This document shows positions 1 to 7,613 of a stretch of DNA of 64,000 bases, piece by piece. Source of the stretch: Pandoraea horticolens (GTDB lineage Bacteria > Pseudomonadota > Gammaproteobacteria > Burkholderiales > Burkholderiaceae); NCBI RefSeq assembly GCF_902459555.1, contig NZ_CABPSM010000001.1:558001-622000 (forward strand), given 5' to 3'. The notes beneath the pieces were generated by a model. It had not been told where the DNA came from. It saw nothing but the letters and a program-made list of their open reading frames with translations, and searched no databases. Each line of letters starts with the position of its first letter. The stretch's first letter is position 1. The position numbers were made by a program, and so were the translations under genes.

Positions 1-1
1 A

Positions 2-994
2 GAACTCACGTCGACCGAAGGCGCCACCCGTCTGGCGGCCGCCAGCACCGCGCGCCGCAGCGTCATCATCGACTGCGACCCCGGTCAGGACGATGCGATC
101 GCCATCCTCTTCGCCCTGGGCGCGCACGACCAGATCGACCTGAAGGCGCTGACCGCCGTGGGCGGCAACGTGCCGTTGAATCTGACCGAGCGCAACGCCC
201 GCATCGTGCGCGACTGGGCGGACAAGACGACGACGCTGCCGGTCTACGCCGGTTGCCCGAAGCCACTCATGCGTGAGCTGATTACCGCTGCGAACGTGCA
301 CGGCCGCACGGGTCTCGATGGCGTGACGCTGCACGAGCCGTGCGGCCCGCTCGCCCCGCAGCACGCCGTAACGTATCTGATCGATACCCTGCGCGCCGCC
401 GCGCCGGGCAGCGTGACACTCGTGGCGCTCGGTCCGCTAACGAACATCGCCACCGCACTGACCGCCGCGCCGGAAGGCGCCAAGGCCCTGCGCGAGATCG
501 TGTTGATGGGGGGTGCGTGGTTCGAGCGCGGCAACATTACGCCAGCGGCCGAATTCAACATCTACGTCGACCCGGAAGCCGCAGGCATCGTGCTCGGCGC
601 GGGTGTGCCCGTGACCGTGTTGCCGCGCGACGTCTGTGTGAAAGCACCGATCACGCCGGAACGCGTGGCCCCGTTCCGTGCGCTGAAGAATCGTTGCGGC
701 CCGATCGTCGCGGACATTCTCGCGGCGGAAGTCGCGTATCAGAAGGGACGTCGCGGTGTGGAATCCGCGCCGATGTACGACCCGTGCACCATTGGCTACC
801 TGGTCGATCCCACGATGTTCGGCGGCCGCCGTGTGAATGTGGCCGTTGAGACGACGGGCCAGCTTACGCTGGGCGAGACGGTCGTGGACTGGAACGGCCG
901 CTCGAAGCGCGCGGTGAATGCCACGTGGATCACCGATGTCGACGCCGGCCGCTTCTACGACACGCTGCTCGCCCGTATCGCACGCCTGCCGTAA
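2..994 (+). CDS. Inosine-uridine-type nucleoside hydrolase (5' partial)
   Basis: Hydrolyses the N-glycosidic bond of ribonucleosides, releasing base and ribose. The frame is already open at base 2, so the start lies before the window. The family's metal/ribose-binding N-terminal motif (DxDxGxDD type) is seen as DCDPGQDD at about bases 71-95, followed by AVGGN and the usual central GPLTNIA and MGGA motifs. About 330 residues are present, close to the family's 310-340, so little is missing apart from a leader. It sits upstream of a LysR gene, a purine permease and adenosine deaminase, which supports a purine-salvage role. Substrate preference (purine or pyrimidine nucleosides) cannot be read from the sequence. 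Confidence 0.9.
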   Translation, partial: ELTSTEGATRLAAASTARRSVIIDCDPGQDDAIAILFALGAHDQIDLKALTAVGGNVPLNLTERNARIVRDWADKTTTLPVYAGCPKPLMRELITAANVHGRTGLDGVTLHEPCGPLAPQHAVTYLIDTLRAAAPGSVTLVALGPLTNIATALTAAPEGAKALREIVLMGGAWFERGNITPAAEFNIYVDPEAAGIVLGAGVPVTVLPRDVCVKAPITPERVAPFRALKNRCGPIVADILAAEVAYQKGRRGVESAPMYDPCTIGYLVDPTMFGGRRVNVAVETTGQLTLGETVVDWNGRSKRAVNATWITDVDAGRFYDTLLARIARLP

Positions 995-1023
995 ATTCGT
1001 CGACGTGAAGACGCCGGCGTAGG

Positions 1024-1059
1024 AATAACGCGGTGGCCCGGAACGGCCGCCGCGTTATT
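1024..1059. terminator. Hairpin between convergent nucleoside hydrolase and LysR genes
   Basis: A 10-bp stem (AATAACGCGG with CCGCGTTATT) enclosing a further GGCC/GGCC pairing lies between two converging genes. The T-run is short, so this may be a bidirectional or weak terminator. Confidence 0.55.
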
Positions 1060-1084
1060 TGCATGACGCGCGGTGCGCGGGCGA

Positions 1085-2131
1085 TCACGTTGCGAGATGC
1101 CGCGCGATCCAGTCGCGGCAGGCGCTGACCTGAGGGCCGCGCTCCTTGCCGTCGAGCGACATCAGCGCCACGGTGCGCGTGACGCGCGGTGCCGTGACCT
1201 CGAGAGCGACGAGCGCCGGGTCGTGCAGATGCAAGGTATAGAGCCTGGGCAGAATCGCCAGGGCAAGCCCGCTGCGCACCAGCGCGTAAAGCGGCTCGGT
1301 GTACTCCATGCGGTACTTCGGTTCGAGCCGCAGATTCTGCGAGCCACCGGTGCGTTGCAGGGAATCGCTGACGTTACCGCGCACGAAAACCGCGAGGTCG
1401 CGCTCGGTGAGCTGTGTCCATGTGACAGACGCCACCGAAGCGAGCGGGTCGTCGCGACGCGTCACGAGCACGATCTCGTCGTCGAACAGGTCGTCGCACC
1501 GAAAGCCATCGGCACGCGCGGCGTGACCGGCCTCGTCGGCATCGTCGCGAACCCCGACGCCGAGGTCGATTTCACCGCGCGCGAGGGCCGCGACGAGTTC
1601 GCTGTTCGGCAGATCGGACAGCGCGAAGCGCACATTCGGATGTGCCTCGCGCAACATGCCGAGCACCGGTAACAGACGCGCCGCGACCGACGGAATGAAG
1701 CCGATGCGCACCGTCTGGGCTTGCAGTGCGAAGGTACTCGTCATGTCGTCGAACGTGCCGCGCGCGGCGTTGAGCAGACGTTCGGCGAGCGGCAGGATGG
1801 TCGTACCGGCTTCGGTCAGCGTGAGGCGGTGCGCCGAGCGCTCGAACAACCGGCCACCGAGCAGGAATTCGATTTGCCGGATGGCCGCCGTGAGGGCGGG
1901 CTGCGTCACCGAGAGCGCCTGCGCCGCCTGCGTGAAACTGCGCGAGTGGGCGAGCGCGACGAAGTACTGCACCTGACGCAACGTGAGCGCGGGTAGCGGC
2001 GGCACCTGCGAAACGGCGGAAATCGCCGAACCCGCCGAACCCGGCGTCGCCGTCGTTGGGGCAGCCTTGGATGCTTTCGGCTCGCTCGCGTTGGCCGCAG
2101 CGTTCTGGGTACGTCGGGACGAAGTCGCCAT
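1085..2131 (-). CDS. LysR-family transcriptional regulator (purine cluster)
   Basis: DNA-binding regulator of 348 residues. The N-terminal winged helix-turn-helix is at about residues 50-108 (LRQVQYFVALAHSRSFTQAA ... VTQPALTAAIRQIE), followed by an effector-binding domain of the periplasmic-binding-protein type. It has an unusual Ala/Ser/Pro-rich tail of about 45 residues before the HTH, so a later start is possible, although an AGGAA-type ribosome site fits the ATG at 2131. It is divergent from the purine permease and convergent with the nucleoside hydrolase, so it probably controls the purine block. The effector is unknown. Confidence 0.88.
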   Translation of the reverse strand: MATSSRRTQNAAANASEPKASKAAPTTATPGSAGSAISAVSQVPPLPALTLRQVQYFVALAHSRSFTQAAQALSVTQPALTAAIRQIEFLLGGRLFERSAHRLTLTEAGTTILPLAERLLNAARGTFDDMTSTFALQAQTVRIGFIPSVAARLLPVLGMLREAHPNVRFALSDLPNSELVAALARGEIDLGVGVRDDADEAGHAARADGFRCDDLFDDEIVLVTRRDDPLASVASVTWTQLTERDLAVFVRGNVSDSLQRTGGSQNLRLEPKYRMEYTEPLYALVRSGLALAILPRLYTLHLHDPALVALEVTAPRVTRTVALMSLDGKERGPQVSACRDWIARHLAT

Positions 2132-2234
2132 GGCGAGTTCCTGTTGTGTGTCCTGACGAGGCGACAGGACAACGATTTCGCAAGACCACGGGAGCCCCGG
2201 ATACCCCCGGAATCCACGGTCGTCGTGAAGAATA

Positions 2235-2252
2235 GATTCGAATTATCGAATC
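2235..2252. promoter_or_regulatory. Perfect 7-bp inverted repeat, candidate LysR operator
   Basis: GATTCGA and TCGAATC are separated by ATTA in the 195-bp gap between the divergent LysR gene and the purine permease. It contains the T-N11-A pattern typical of LysR boxes and lies in a locally AT-rich stretch suitable for the divergent promoters. Assignment to this LysR protein is inference from position. Confidence 0.55.
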
Positions 2253-2326
2253 ATAAGTAATTTCATTTTTTATTTATAGTCGCGTGCACGTAAAGTGCCA
2301 CGCAAAGACCCCACTATTCTTGGCTT

Positions 2327-3721
2327 ATGCAGACTTCTACTCCTGAGCGCGACACGGCGCGTCCGACGGCTCGCGCGACGCCCCTGGGCCAGACTGCGCC
2401 CGCCCAGGGCGGCTGGCTCGAGCGCCGCTTCGCCATCGCCAGGCGCGGCTCCAGCGTACGCACCGAAGTGCTGGCCGGCATCACTACGTTCCTCGCCGCC
2501 GCCTATCTGCTCGTTGTCATTCCATCGCTGCTCGCCACCGGCGGCATGGATCGCGGCGCGGCCACCACGGCCGTCATGTTGGTCTTCGTGTTGTTCTCGG
2601 TGCTGATGGGTCTGTACGCGAACCTGCCGTTCGTTGTCGGGCCGGGCATCGGCGGGTCGGTCATCGTGGGTGTCACGCTTGCCGCCACCGAACATGTGGC
2701 TTGGCAGACGGGCATCGCCATTGCGTTCCTGTCGGGCGTGCTGTTCCTGTTGTTGACAGTCGTCGGGGCACGCAGCGTGGTGGCGCGACTGATTCCGACG
2801 GCTATCAAGCTCGGTCTGGGCGCTTCCATCGGCTTGTTCATCGCCGTGCTCGGCGTGCGCAATGCCGGCATGGTCGTCGCCAACGCCAAGACCAACGCGT
2901 TCGCGCTGGGCGACTTCAGCAAGCCGGGCACGATCGTCGCGCTGATCGGTCTGGGCACCGCCGTGCTGCTGCAAGGCCGCAAGGTGCCGGGCGCCATCCT
3001 CTGGTCGATTCTGGCCGCCGCAGTCGCGGGTGTGCCACTCGGCGTGACCAAGTTGCCCGAGTCGTTCGTCTCGCTGCCGCACAGCATTGCGCCGGTGGCC
3101 TTCCAGCTCGATCTGAGCAGTGCGCTCACGATTGCGGCGCTGCCGTATCTGTTCGCGTTCTTCGCCGCCGAATTCTTCTCGACGTTGGGCACCACGCTCG
3201 CGGTGGGCGGCAAGGCCGGCCTGCTCGATGAGCACGGCAATATGGAGAACATCAACCGTCCGTTCCTCGTCGATTCGATTGCCGCGACGGGCGGTGCATT
3301 GCTGGGCATTCCTGCGCTGACGGCGCTGGTCGAGTCGGCGGCGGGCGTCGAAGCCGGGGGCCGTACCGGTCTCACGTCGATTGCCGCTGCCGTGATGTTT
3401 GCGCTGATGTGCTTCTTCGTGCCGGTCGCCTTGGCCATCCCCAAGGAAGCCACCGCACCCGCGCTGATCCTCATCGGCCTGTCGATGTTCAGCACGATCC
3501 GTCACGTGCCGTTCGACGATTTCAGCGACGCGTTCCCGGTGCTGGCCATGGTGCTGCTCACACTGCTCTCCAACAGCTTCGGCGCCGGCATTGCGGGCGG
3601 TCTGCTGTGCTACGTGCTGGTCAAGGCACTGATGGGCCGCTTCAAGGAATTGCCGTGGGGACTGTACGTGCTGGCACTGCCGCTGGCGTATTACTTCTGG
3701 ACGGTGGTCGGACGCCATTGA
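2327..3721 (+). CDS. NCS2-family purine permease, AzgA type
   Basis: Inner-membrane proton symporter of 464 residues for nucleobases of the adenine/guanine/hypoxanthine type. About 12-14 hydrophobic segments are visible. AzgA-type signatures include the RTEVLAGITTFLAAAYLLVV opening at residues 45-65, VGPGIGG in place of the usual PGMGLNA-like motif, FFAAEFFSTLGTTLAVGGKAG near residue 285, and ALVESAAGVEAGGRTGLTS, which carries the conserved ESxxGxxxGGRTGL motif. Followed 64 bp later by adenosine deaminase on the same strand, so uptake and deamination are probably coupled. The ribosome site before the ATG is poor. Confidence 0.9.
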   Translation: MQTSTPERDTARPTARATPLGQTAPAQGGWLERRFAIARRGSSVRTEVLAGITTFLAAAYLLVVIPSLLATGGMDRGAATTAVMLVFVLFSVLMGLYANLPFVVGPGIGGSVIVGVTLAATEHVAWQTGIAIAFLSGVLFLLLTVVGARSVVARLIPTAIKLGLGASIGLFIAVLGVRNAGMVVANAKTNAFALGDFSKPGTIVALIGLGTAVLLQGRKVPGAILWSILAAAVAGVPLGVTKLPESFVSLPHSIAPVAFQLDLSSALTIAALPYLFAFFAAEFFSTLGTTLAVGGKAGLLDEHGNMENINRPFLVDSIAATGGALLGIPALTALVESAAGVEAGGRTGLTSIAAAVMFALMCFFVPVALAIPKEATAPALILIGLSMFSTIRHVPFDDFSDAFPVLAMVLLTLLSNSFGAGIAGGLLCYVLVKALMGRFKELPWGLYVLALPLAYYFWTVVGRH

Positions 3722-3737
3722 CCCGCACCCCGTTCGC

Positions 3738-3760
3738 CCGGCAGATGCTCCGTCTGCCGG
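3738..3760 (+). other. Intercistronic hairpin between permease and deaminase genes
   Basis: An 8-bp perfect stem (CCGGCAGA / TCTGCCGG) with a 7-base loop lies between the permease stop and the deaminase start. There is no T-run, so it looks like an mRNA-stabilising or attenuating hairpin rather than a terminator. Confidence 0.45.
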
Positions 3761-3785
3761 TGGATTCAAGACAAGACCAGACGTT

Positions 3786-4895
3786 ATGACAGAGACACTG
3801 GGCTACATGCCCGCCGCACGCACCGGCGTGCAGATTCAGGAGGCGCATCGCACGTTCTTCCTTGCGATGCCGAAGGTTGAATTGCATTGCCATTTGCTCG
3901 GCGCGGTGCGTCACGACACGTTCGTGGCGCTCGCGCAGAAATCGAACGCACCGCTTGCCCGCGTCGAGATCGATGCCTTTTACACGCGCGACGAAAAACC
4001 CATTGGGGTGTTGCGCGTGCTGCGCGCCCTCGACGAGCATCTGCTGAGCACGCCGGACGATCTGCATCGCATCGCCTACGAATATCTGGCCGACGCGGCG
4101 GCTCACAACGTGCGCTACAGCGAGTTCTTCTGGAACCCGACGGGCACCGTGCGCACGTCCGGCATTCCTTACGTGAACGCGCAGGACGCCATCGTCGCCG
4201 CCATTCGCGATGCCCAGCGCGATCACGGCATCATCGGCCGTCTCGTACCGAGCATCGATCGTGAAGCCGATCCGCGCGAAGCCGTCGAGATGGTGGAGTG
4301 GATGCGCGCGCATCGTGCCGATGAAGTGATCGGTATCGGCATCGACTATCGCGAGAACGACCGGCCGCCCGAGCTGTTCTGGAAGGCGTATCGCAACGCG
4401 CGTCTGGCGGGTTTCAAGACGACGGCGCACGCGGGCGAATTCGGTATGCCGTGGACGAACGTCGAGACGGCCGTCGAACTGCTCAAGTGCGACCGCCTCG
4501 ATCACGGTTACACCATCGTCGACGCCCCGGACTTCGCGCGCGAGTGCGCGGAGCGCGGCATCGTCTTTACCGTGGTGCCGACCAACTCGTATTACCTGCG
4601 CACGCTCACGCCGGAGCGCTGGGCGCAGGATCACCCGATTCGCCGCATGCCGGGCCTCGGCCTGAAGATTCACCCGAATACCGACGATCCGACGTTGCAC
4701 CAGGTCAACCCGGCACAGGCATGGGAACTGATGTACAGCCACTTCGGCTTTTCGCTCGACGACTTGCGCGCCTTCATGCATAACGGCCTCGATGGCGCAT
4801 GGATGGACGACAGTATGCGTCGCGAATGGCACCGCGACTTCGCTGTGGAATTTGACGCGGCACACGACACGCTTACCCGAACGCTGGCGGCCTGA
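3786..4895 (+). CDS. add: Adenosine deaminase
   Basis: Zinc enzyme converting adenosine (or a related purine) to its 6-oxo product. The TIM-barrel metal and catalytic residues are all visible: HCH at residues 34-36, HAGE at 215-218 with the catalytic Glu218, LDHG with His240, and NTDDP with Asp300/Asp301. At 369 residues it is slightly longer than the typical 330-345, with an N-terminal extension of about 20 residues. Probably cotranscribed with the upstream permease and ended by the strong terminator just downstream. Members of this family can act on adenine or other aminopurines, so the exact substrate is not certain. Confidence 0.9.
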   Translation: MTETLGYMPAARTGVQIQEAHRTFFLAMPKVELHCHLLGAVRHDTFVALAQKSNAPLARVEIDAFYTRDEKPIGVLRVLRALDEHLLSTPDDLHRIAYEYLADAAAHNVRYSEFFWNPTGTVRTSGIPYVNAQDAIVAAIRDAQRDHGIIGRLVPSIDREADPREAVEMVEWMRAHRADEVIGIGIDYRENDRPPELFWKAYRNARLAGFKTTAHAGEFGMPWTNVETAVELLKCDRLDHGYTIVDAPDFARECAERGIVFTVVPTNSYYLRTLTPERWAQDHPIRRMPGLGLKIHPNTDDPTLHQVNPAQAWELMYSHFGFSLDDLRAFMHNGLDGAWMDDSMRREWHRDFAVEFDAAHDTLTRTLAA

Positions 4896-4937
4896 CGCCG
4901 CTACAACTGTGCTTTTCCTTGGTCCCACCCGACCTTC

Positions 4938-4961
4938 AGCCGCCTTCGGGCGGCTTTTTTT
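4938..4961 (+). terminator. add: Rho-independent terminator of the permease-add unit
   Basis: AGCCGCC-TTCG-GGCGGCT stem-loop followed by a run of seven T. The last T abuts the left inverted repeat of the ISL3-family element. Confidence 0.85.
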
Positions 4962-6048
4962 GGTTCATCGCAGGAAACCGTGGAGCCTTGGAGAGCGATT
5001 GCGTAACCTGATGCCTGACTTTATGGAGGTCAGGAGGAAGAATTGCTCGATCGCAAGGCACTTCAGGCACTGGGTTGCTGGACAGGCTATCGGCTGGAGC
5101 GGGTGGAGTGGCTGGGCCGCTACCAGCGGGTGACCGAGCGATTCGCCAAGGCCTGCGAGAAGCTGCTGCAGGCGGCCAGCGTGCAGGCGGTAGCGGCCTT
5201 CTACGACCTGGGCTGGCATACGGTCAAATCGATCGACAAGATGCGCTTGCGCGCACGCGTGGCCGAGCCGGACGGGTCAACGATCCGCTATCTGGCGATG
5301 GACGAGTTCGCGCTACATAAAGGCCATCGCTACGCCACGGTGGTGGTCGATCCGATCAGCCGGCAAGTGCTCTGGATCGGACAGGGGCGCTCTCGCGAGA
5401 CGGCCAGGGCCTTCTTCGAACAACTTCCCGCGGGCGTCGCCGAGCGCATCGAAGCGGTCGCGATCGACATGACCACGGCCTACGAGCTGGAGATCAAGGC
5501 GCAGTGTCCGCAAGCCGAGGTGGTCTACGATCTGTTCCACGTCGTCGCCAAGTACGGGCGCGAGGTGATCGATCGGGTACGGGTGGATCAGGCCAATCAG
5601 CTATGCCATGACCGGCCGGCCCGGAAAGTTCTGAAGTCCAGTCGATGGCTGCTGCTGCGCAACCGCCGCAACCTGAAGCAGGAACAGGCCGTGCATCTGA
5701 AGGAACTGCTGGCCGCCAATCAGCCGCTGTTGTGCGTCTACCTGCTACGCGACGAACTCAAACGGCTCTGGTTCTACCGAAAGCCAGCGTGGGCGGAAAA
5801 GGCTTGGGAACAATGGATTGAGCAAGCCCGGCAAAGCGGGATCGCGGCGCTGCAACTGTTTGCTCAGCGCTTGCAGGGCTACTGGCACGGAATCCTGGCA
5901 CGTTGCCGACACCCACTCAATACCAGCGTCGTTGAAGGTATCAACAACACCATCAAGGTCATCAAGCGTCGGGCTTACGGGTACCGCGACGAGGAGTACT
6001 TCTTCCTCAAGATCCGCGCCGCGTTCCCCGGTAATCCTCGACGAACCC
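4962..6048 (+). mobile_element. ISL3-family insertion sequence, about 1.09 kb
   Basis: Bounded by imperfect inverted repeats: GGTTCATCGCAGGAAACCG at the left, and GGGTTCGTCGAGGATTACC reading inward from 6048. One ISL3-type transposase fills it. ISL3 elements normally leave an 8-bp direct target repeat, but the flanks here are inverted instead (CTTTTTTT on the left, AAAAAAAG on the right), each being the T-run of a terminator. It is shorter than classical ISL3 elements of 1.3-1.5 kb. The ends are set by repeat comparison only and could extend into the T-runs. Confidence 0.8.
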
Positions 6049-6065
6049 AAAAAAAGCCGGCCTGA
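5043..6065 (+). CDS. ISL3-family DDE transposase
   Basis: Transposase of 340 residues. MDEFALHKGHRY at about residue 85 carries the first acidic residue, AIDMTTAYELE the second, and VVEGINNTIKVIKRRAYGYR near residue 300 the final glutamate region; these are hallmark DDE_Tnp_ISL3 motifs. The TTG start at 5043 is chosen because AGGAGG lies 6 bases upstream and no ATG fits. The N-terminal zinc-binding domain of longer relatives is absent. The frame runs through the right inverted repeat and stops only at 6063-6065, inside the neighbouring terminator: CGA stands where a TGA would fall in a repeat matching the left one, adding about eight foreign residues. Confidence 0.88.
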   Translation: MLDRKALQALGCWTGYRLERVEWLGRYQRVTERFAKACEKLLQAASVQAVAAFYDLGWHTVKSIDKMRLRARVAEPDGSTIRYLAMDEFALHKGHRYATVVVDPISRQVLWIGQGRSRETARAFFEQLPAGVAERIEAVAIDMTTAYELEIKAQCPQAEVVYDLFHVVAKYGREVIDRVRVDQANQLCHDRPARKVLKSSRWLLLRNRRNLKQEQAVHLKELLAANQPLLCVYLLRDELKRLWFYRKPAWAEKAWEQWIEQARQSGIAALQLFAQRLQGYWHGILARCRHPLNTSVVEGINNTIKVIKRRAYGYRDEEYFFLKIRAAFPGNPRRTQKKPA

Positions 6066-6077
6066 GCAGGCCGGCTG
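6049..6077 (-). terminator. Rho-independent terminator of the DUF4148 gene
   Basis: Read on the minus strand, AGCCGGCCTG and CAGGCCGGCT form a GC-rich hairpin followed by seven T. It directly abuts the right end of the ISL3-family element. Confidence 0.8.
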
Positions 6078-6112
6078 TGTCGCATCGCTTGGGGTCGATA
6101 CGTTAGGGCAAC

Positions 6113-6427
6113 TTACGAACGGTTGTCCCGATCAAGCAGGTTGCGGTCGTTCAGTTGGGCACGTACATCGGCGCGCGTCAGCGAATCCGCCGGCGCAGCC
6201 TGTTGCGTTTGCGTCGCCGTGACCAGCGGCGTGCCGGTTTCGACTTGATTCAGTTGACCGTTGGCGCTGGCTTGCACCAGTTCGCTGCGCACTTCGGCGC
6301 GAGTGACCTGGCTTTGGGCAGCCACTTGCAGGTCGGAAACATTATTGTCGTAACGGGCATCAGCGAAAGCAGAGGCCGAGACGAACGAAGTGGCGGCGAC
6401 AACGGCAGCAAGGATACGGGCGTTCAT
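6113..6427 (-). CDS. Exported DUF4148-domain protein
   Basis: Small protein of about 104 residues with a clear signal peptide (MNARILAAVVAATSFVSASAFA, cleavage after AFA). VTRAEVRSELVQASANGQLN and LTRADVRAQL are the two DUF4148-type repeats. The family is very common in Burkholderiaceae, occurs in many paralogues per genome, and has no established function. The start at 6427 is preferred over an upstream ATG because AGGAGT lies just before it and the signal peptide then begins properly. Confidence 0.85.
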   Translation of the reverse strand: MNARILAAVVAATSFVSASAFADARYDNNVSDLQVAAQSQVTRAEVRSELVQASANGQLNQVETGTPLVTATQTQQAAPADSLTRADVRAQLNDRNLLDRDNRS

Positions 6428-6860
6428 GGTAAGACTCCTGTCAATAGTTGATAACTGCTTCATCAGCTAGCGTTCGGGGCATCGGCAGCGGGGGTGCCCT
6501 GAGGCACTTCGTTTTGCTGCGTTGCGGTGTCCGTCGCGTTGGCATGGATGAATCTTAGGGAAAACCCGTGGTTTTTTCGCAACTGAGCGTCTACAAAACG
6601 CAACCGATCGTCCGATTCTAAAAATCTGTTTAAAATCAATCAGTTATTCCCAATAAATCGGGTGAATGGCGTACAAATGGCGCTTGCCGGGCAGCGACTC
6701 GACGGGAAACGCCGCGATGTGCAATGACTTGTTTGATCTGAAGGGGTTACTTGCAGAGGGTGACAGCAGTAGAGTGACTGCATGATGAAGTCAATCGGCA
6801 TCGTCAGTCGCAAGGTGCGCCGCACCGGGAACGACGCCGGTTCGTACAAGGAGCAATACC
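6428..6860. other. Intergenic region, no protein gene seen
   Basis: 433 bases between the DUF4148 gene and a tiny membrane ORF. The stretch around 6570-6660 is much more AT-rich than its surroundings and should contain promoters. I see no RNA gene or repeat. Confidence 0.5.
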
Positions 6861-6977
6861 ATGGCTGCCCTCGGTTCTTTCCTTCTGCTGGCGTGCGCTT
6901 CGCTGCTCACCGCTTCGTATCTGCGCAGCCGTGCCGATCGTACGCGCCGTCAACAGGCACGGGTGACGCGTCGCTGA
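6861..6977 (+). CDS. Putative 38-residue single-span membrane protein
   Basis: A short frame with a good AAGGAG ribosome site seven bases before its ATG. The product begins MAALGSFLLLACASLLTASY, one hydrophobic helix, then LRSRADRTRRQQARVTRR, a strongly basic tail. That arrangement (hydrophobic span, positive C-terminus) suits a small inner-membrane protein with its tail in the cytoplasm. I do not recognise the family. No gene partner is evident; the next gene is another small exported protein. Support is the ribosome site and composition only. Confidence 0.45.
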   Translation: MAALGSFLLLACASLLTASYLRSRADRTRRQQARVTRR

Positions 6978-7195
6978 TCCGGTTCACCGGTCAACTCGTT
7001 CTCCATAGGTATCGCCGGTTCGTTCGCGCGGTCTCATCGTTTGGCACGATGAATCGGTCTTTCAGACGTTTCATTATTTCGTTTTCAGCAATGCGCCCTT
7101 CCTCGGGATCGCATTTTTCTCCTTCGCGTGCGGGCGTAGATTGGCGGCAATGACGGCGCCCACGGTGGACGTCTCGCCAGACAGGAGAAATGAAA

Positions 7196-7447
7196 ATGAA
7201 ACAAGTTCTGATCGCTTCGGCCTTCGTTGCCGCATGTCTTACCGCAGGTGCCGTGAGCGCCGCCGAAAAGTCGCAACCGGCCGCACAGCCGCAGCAAACC
7301 CAGCAACAAGCACAAACGCAAGTGCAGGTGCAAACGCAAGCCCAGCCGGGCCCTGTGGCCGCCTCGGTGCAAACGTCGACGGTCGCACCGGTGTATGAAG
7401 TGCCGGGCCGCGTGAACCGCGCCGGATCGATTTACTTCGGTCAGTAA
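7196..7447 (+). CDS. Small exported Gln-rich protein, function unknown
   Basis: About 83 residues: a signal peptide (MKQVLIASAFVAACLTAGAVSAA), a Q/A-rich low-complexity stretch from residues 27 to 55 (QPQQTQQQAQTQVQVQTQAQ), then a tail, VYEVPGRVNRAGSIYFGQ. Of two in-frame ATGs at 7190 and 7196, the second is chosen because AGGAG is eight bases upstream of it but only two from the first. It resembles other small Burkholderiaceae periplasmic proteins. No function can be assigned. Confidence 0.7.
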   Translation: MKQVLIASAFVAACLTAGAVSAAEKSQPAAQPQQTQQQAQTQVQVQTQAQPGPVAASVQTSTVAPVYEVPGRVNRAGSIYFGQ

Positions 7448-7453
7448 GTCTGT

Positions 7454-7492
7454 AAAAAACGGCAGGCTGGGGAGTCATCCACCGGCCTGCCG
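7454..7492 (-). terminator. Terminator reading on the minus strand
   Basis: CGGCAGGC and GCCTGCCG form an 8-bp stem. The flanking A6 at 7454-7459 becomes a T6 on the minus strand, so it most likely ends transcription coming from uppP, about 120 bp upstream on that strand. Confidence 0.6.
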
Positions 7493-7613
7493 GGGTCCCG
7501 GTTCGCGGGACGTTCTGCTCGCTTCCTCCTCACTCCCCCTCGCTCCCCCTCAGTAGGTTCGCGTCATCGCGAAGGCAGTGCCTGACGGGCCACCTTCGTC
7601 GAAGTCCATCGCT

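Noticed and set aside
2270-3769. 499-codon minus-strand frame opposite the purine permease
   Set aside because: Gln/Arg/His-rich translation with no domain; the plus-strand membrane protein explains the region.
6782-7153. 123-codon frame before the small Gln-rich protein
   Set aside because: Runs through a ribosome-site-bearing short gene in another frame, has no ribosome site of its own, and its composition looks random.
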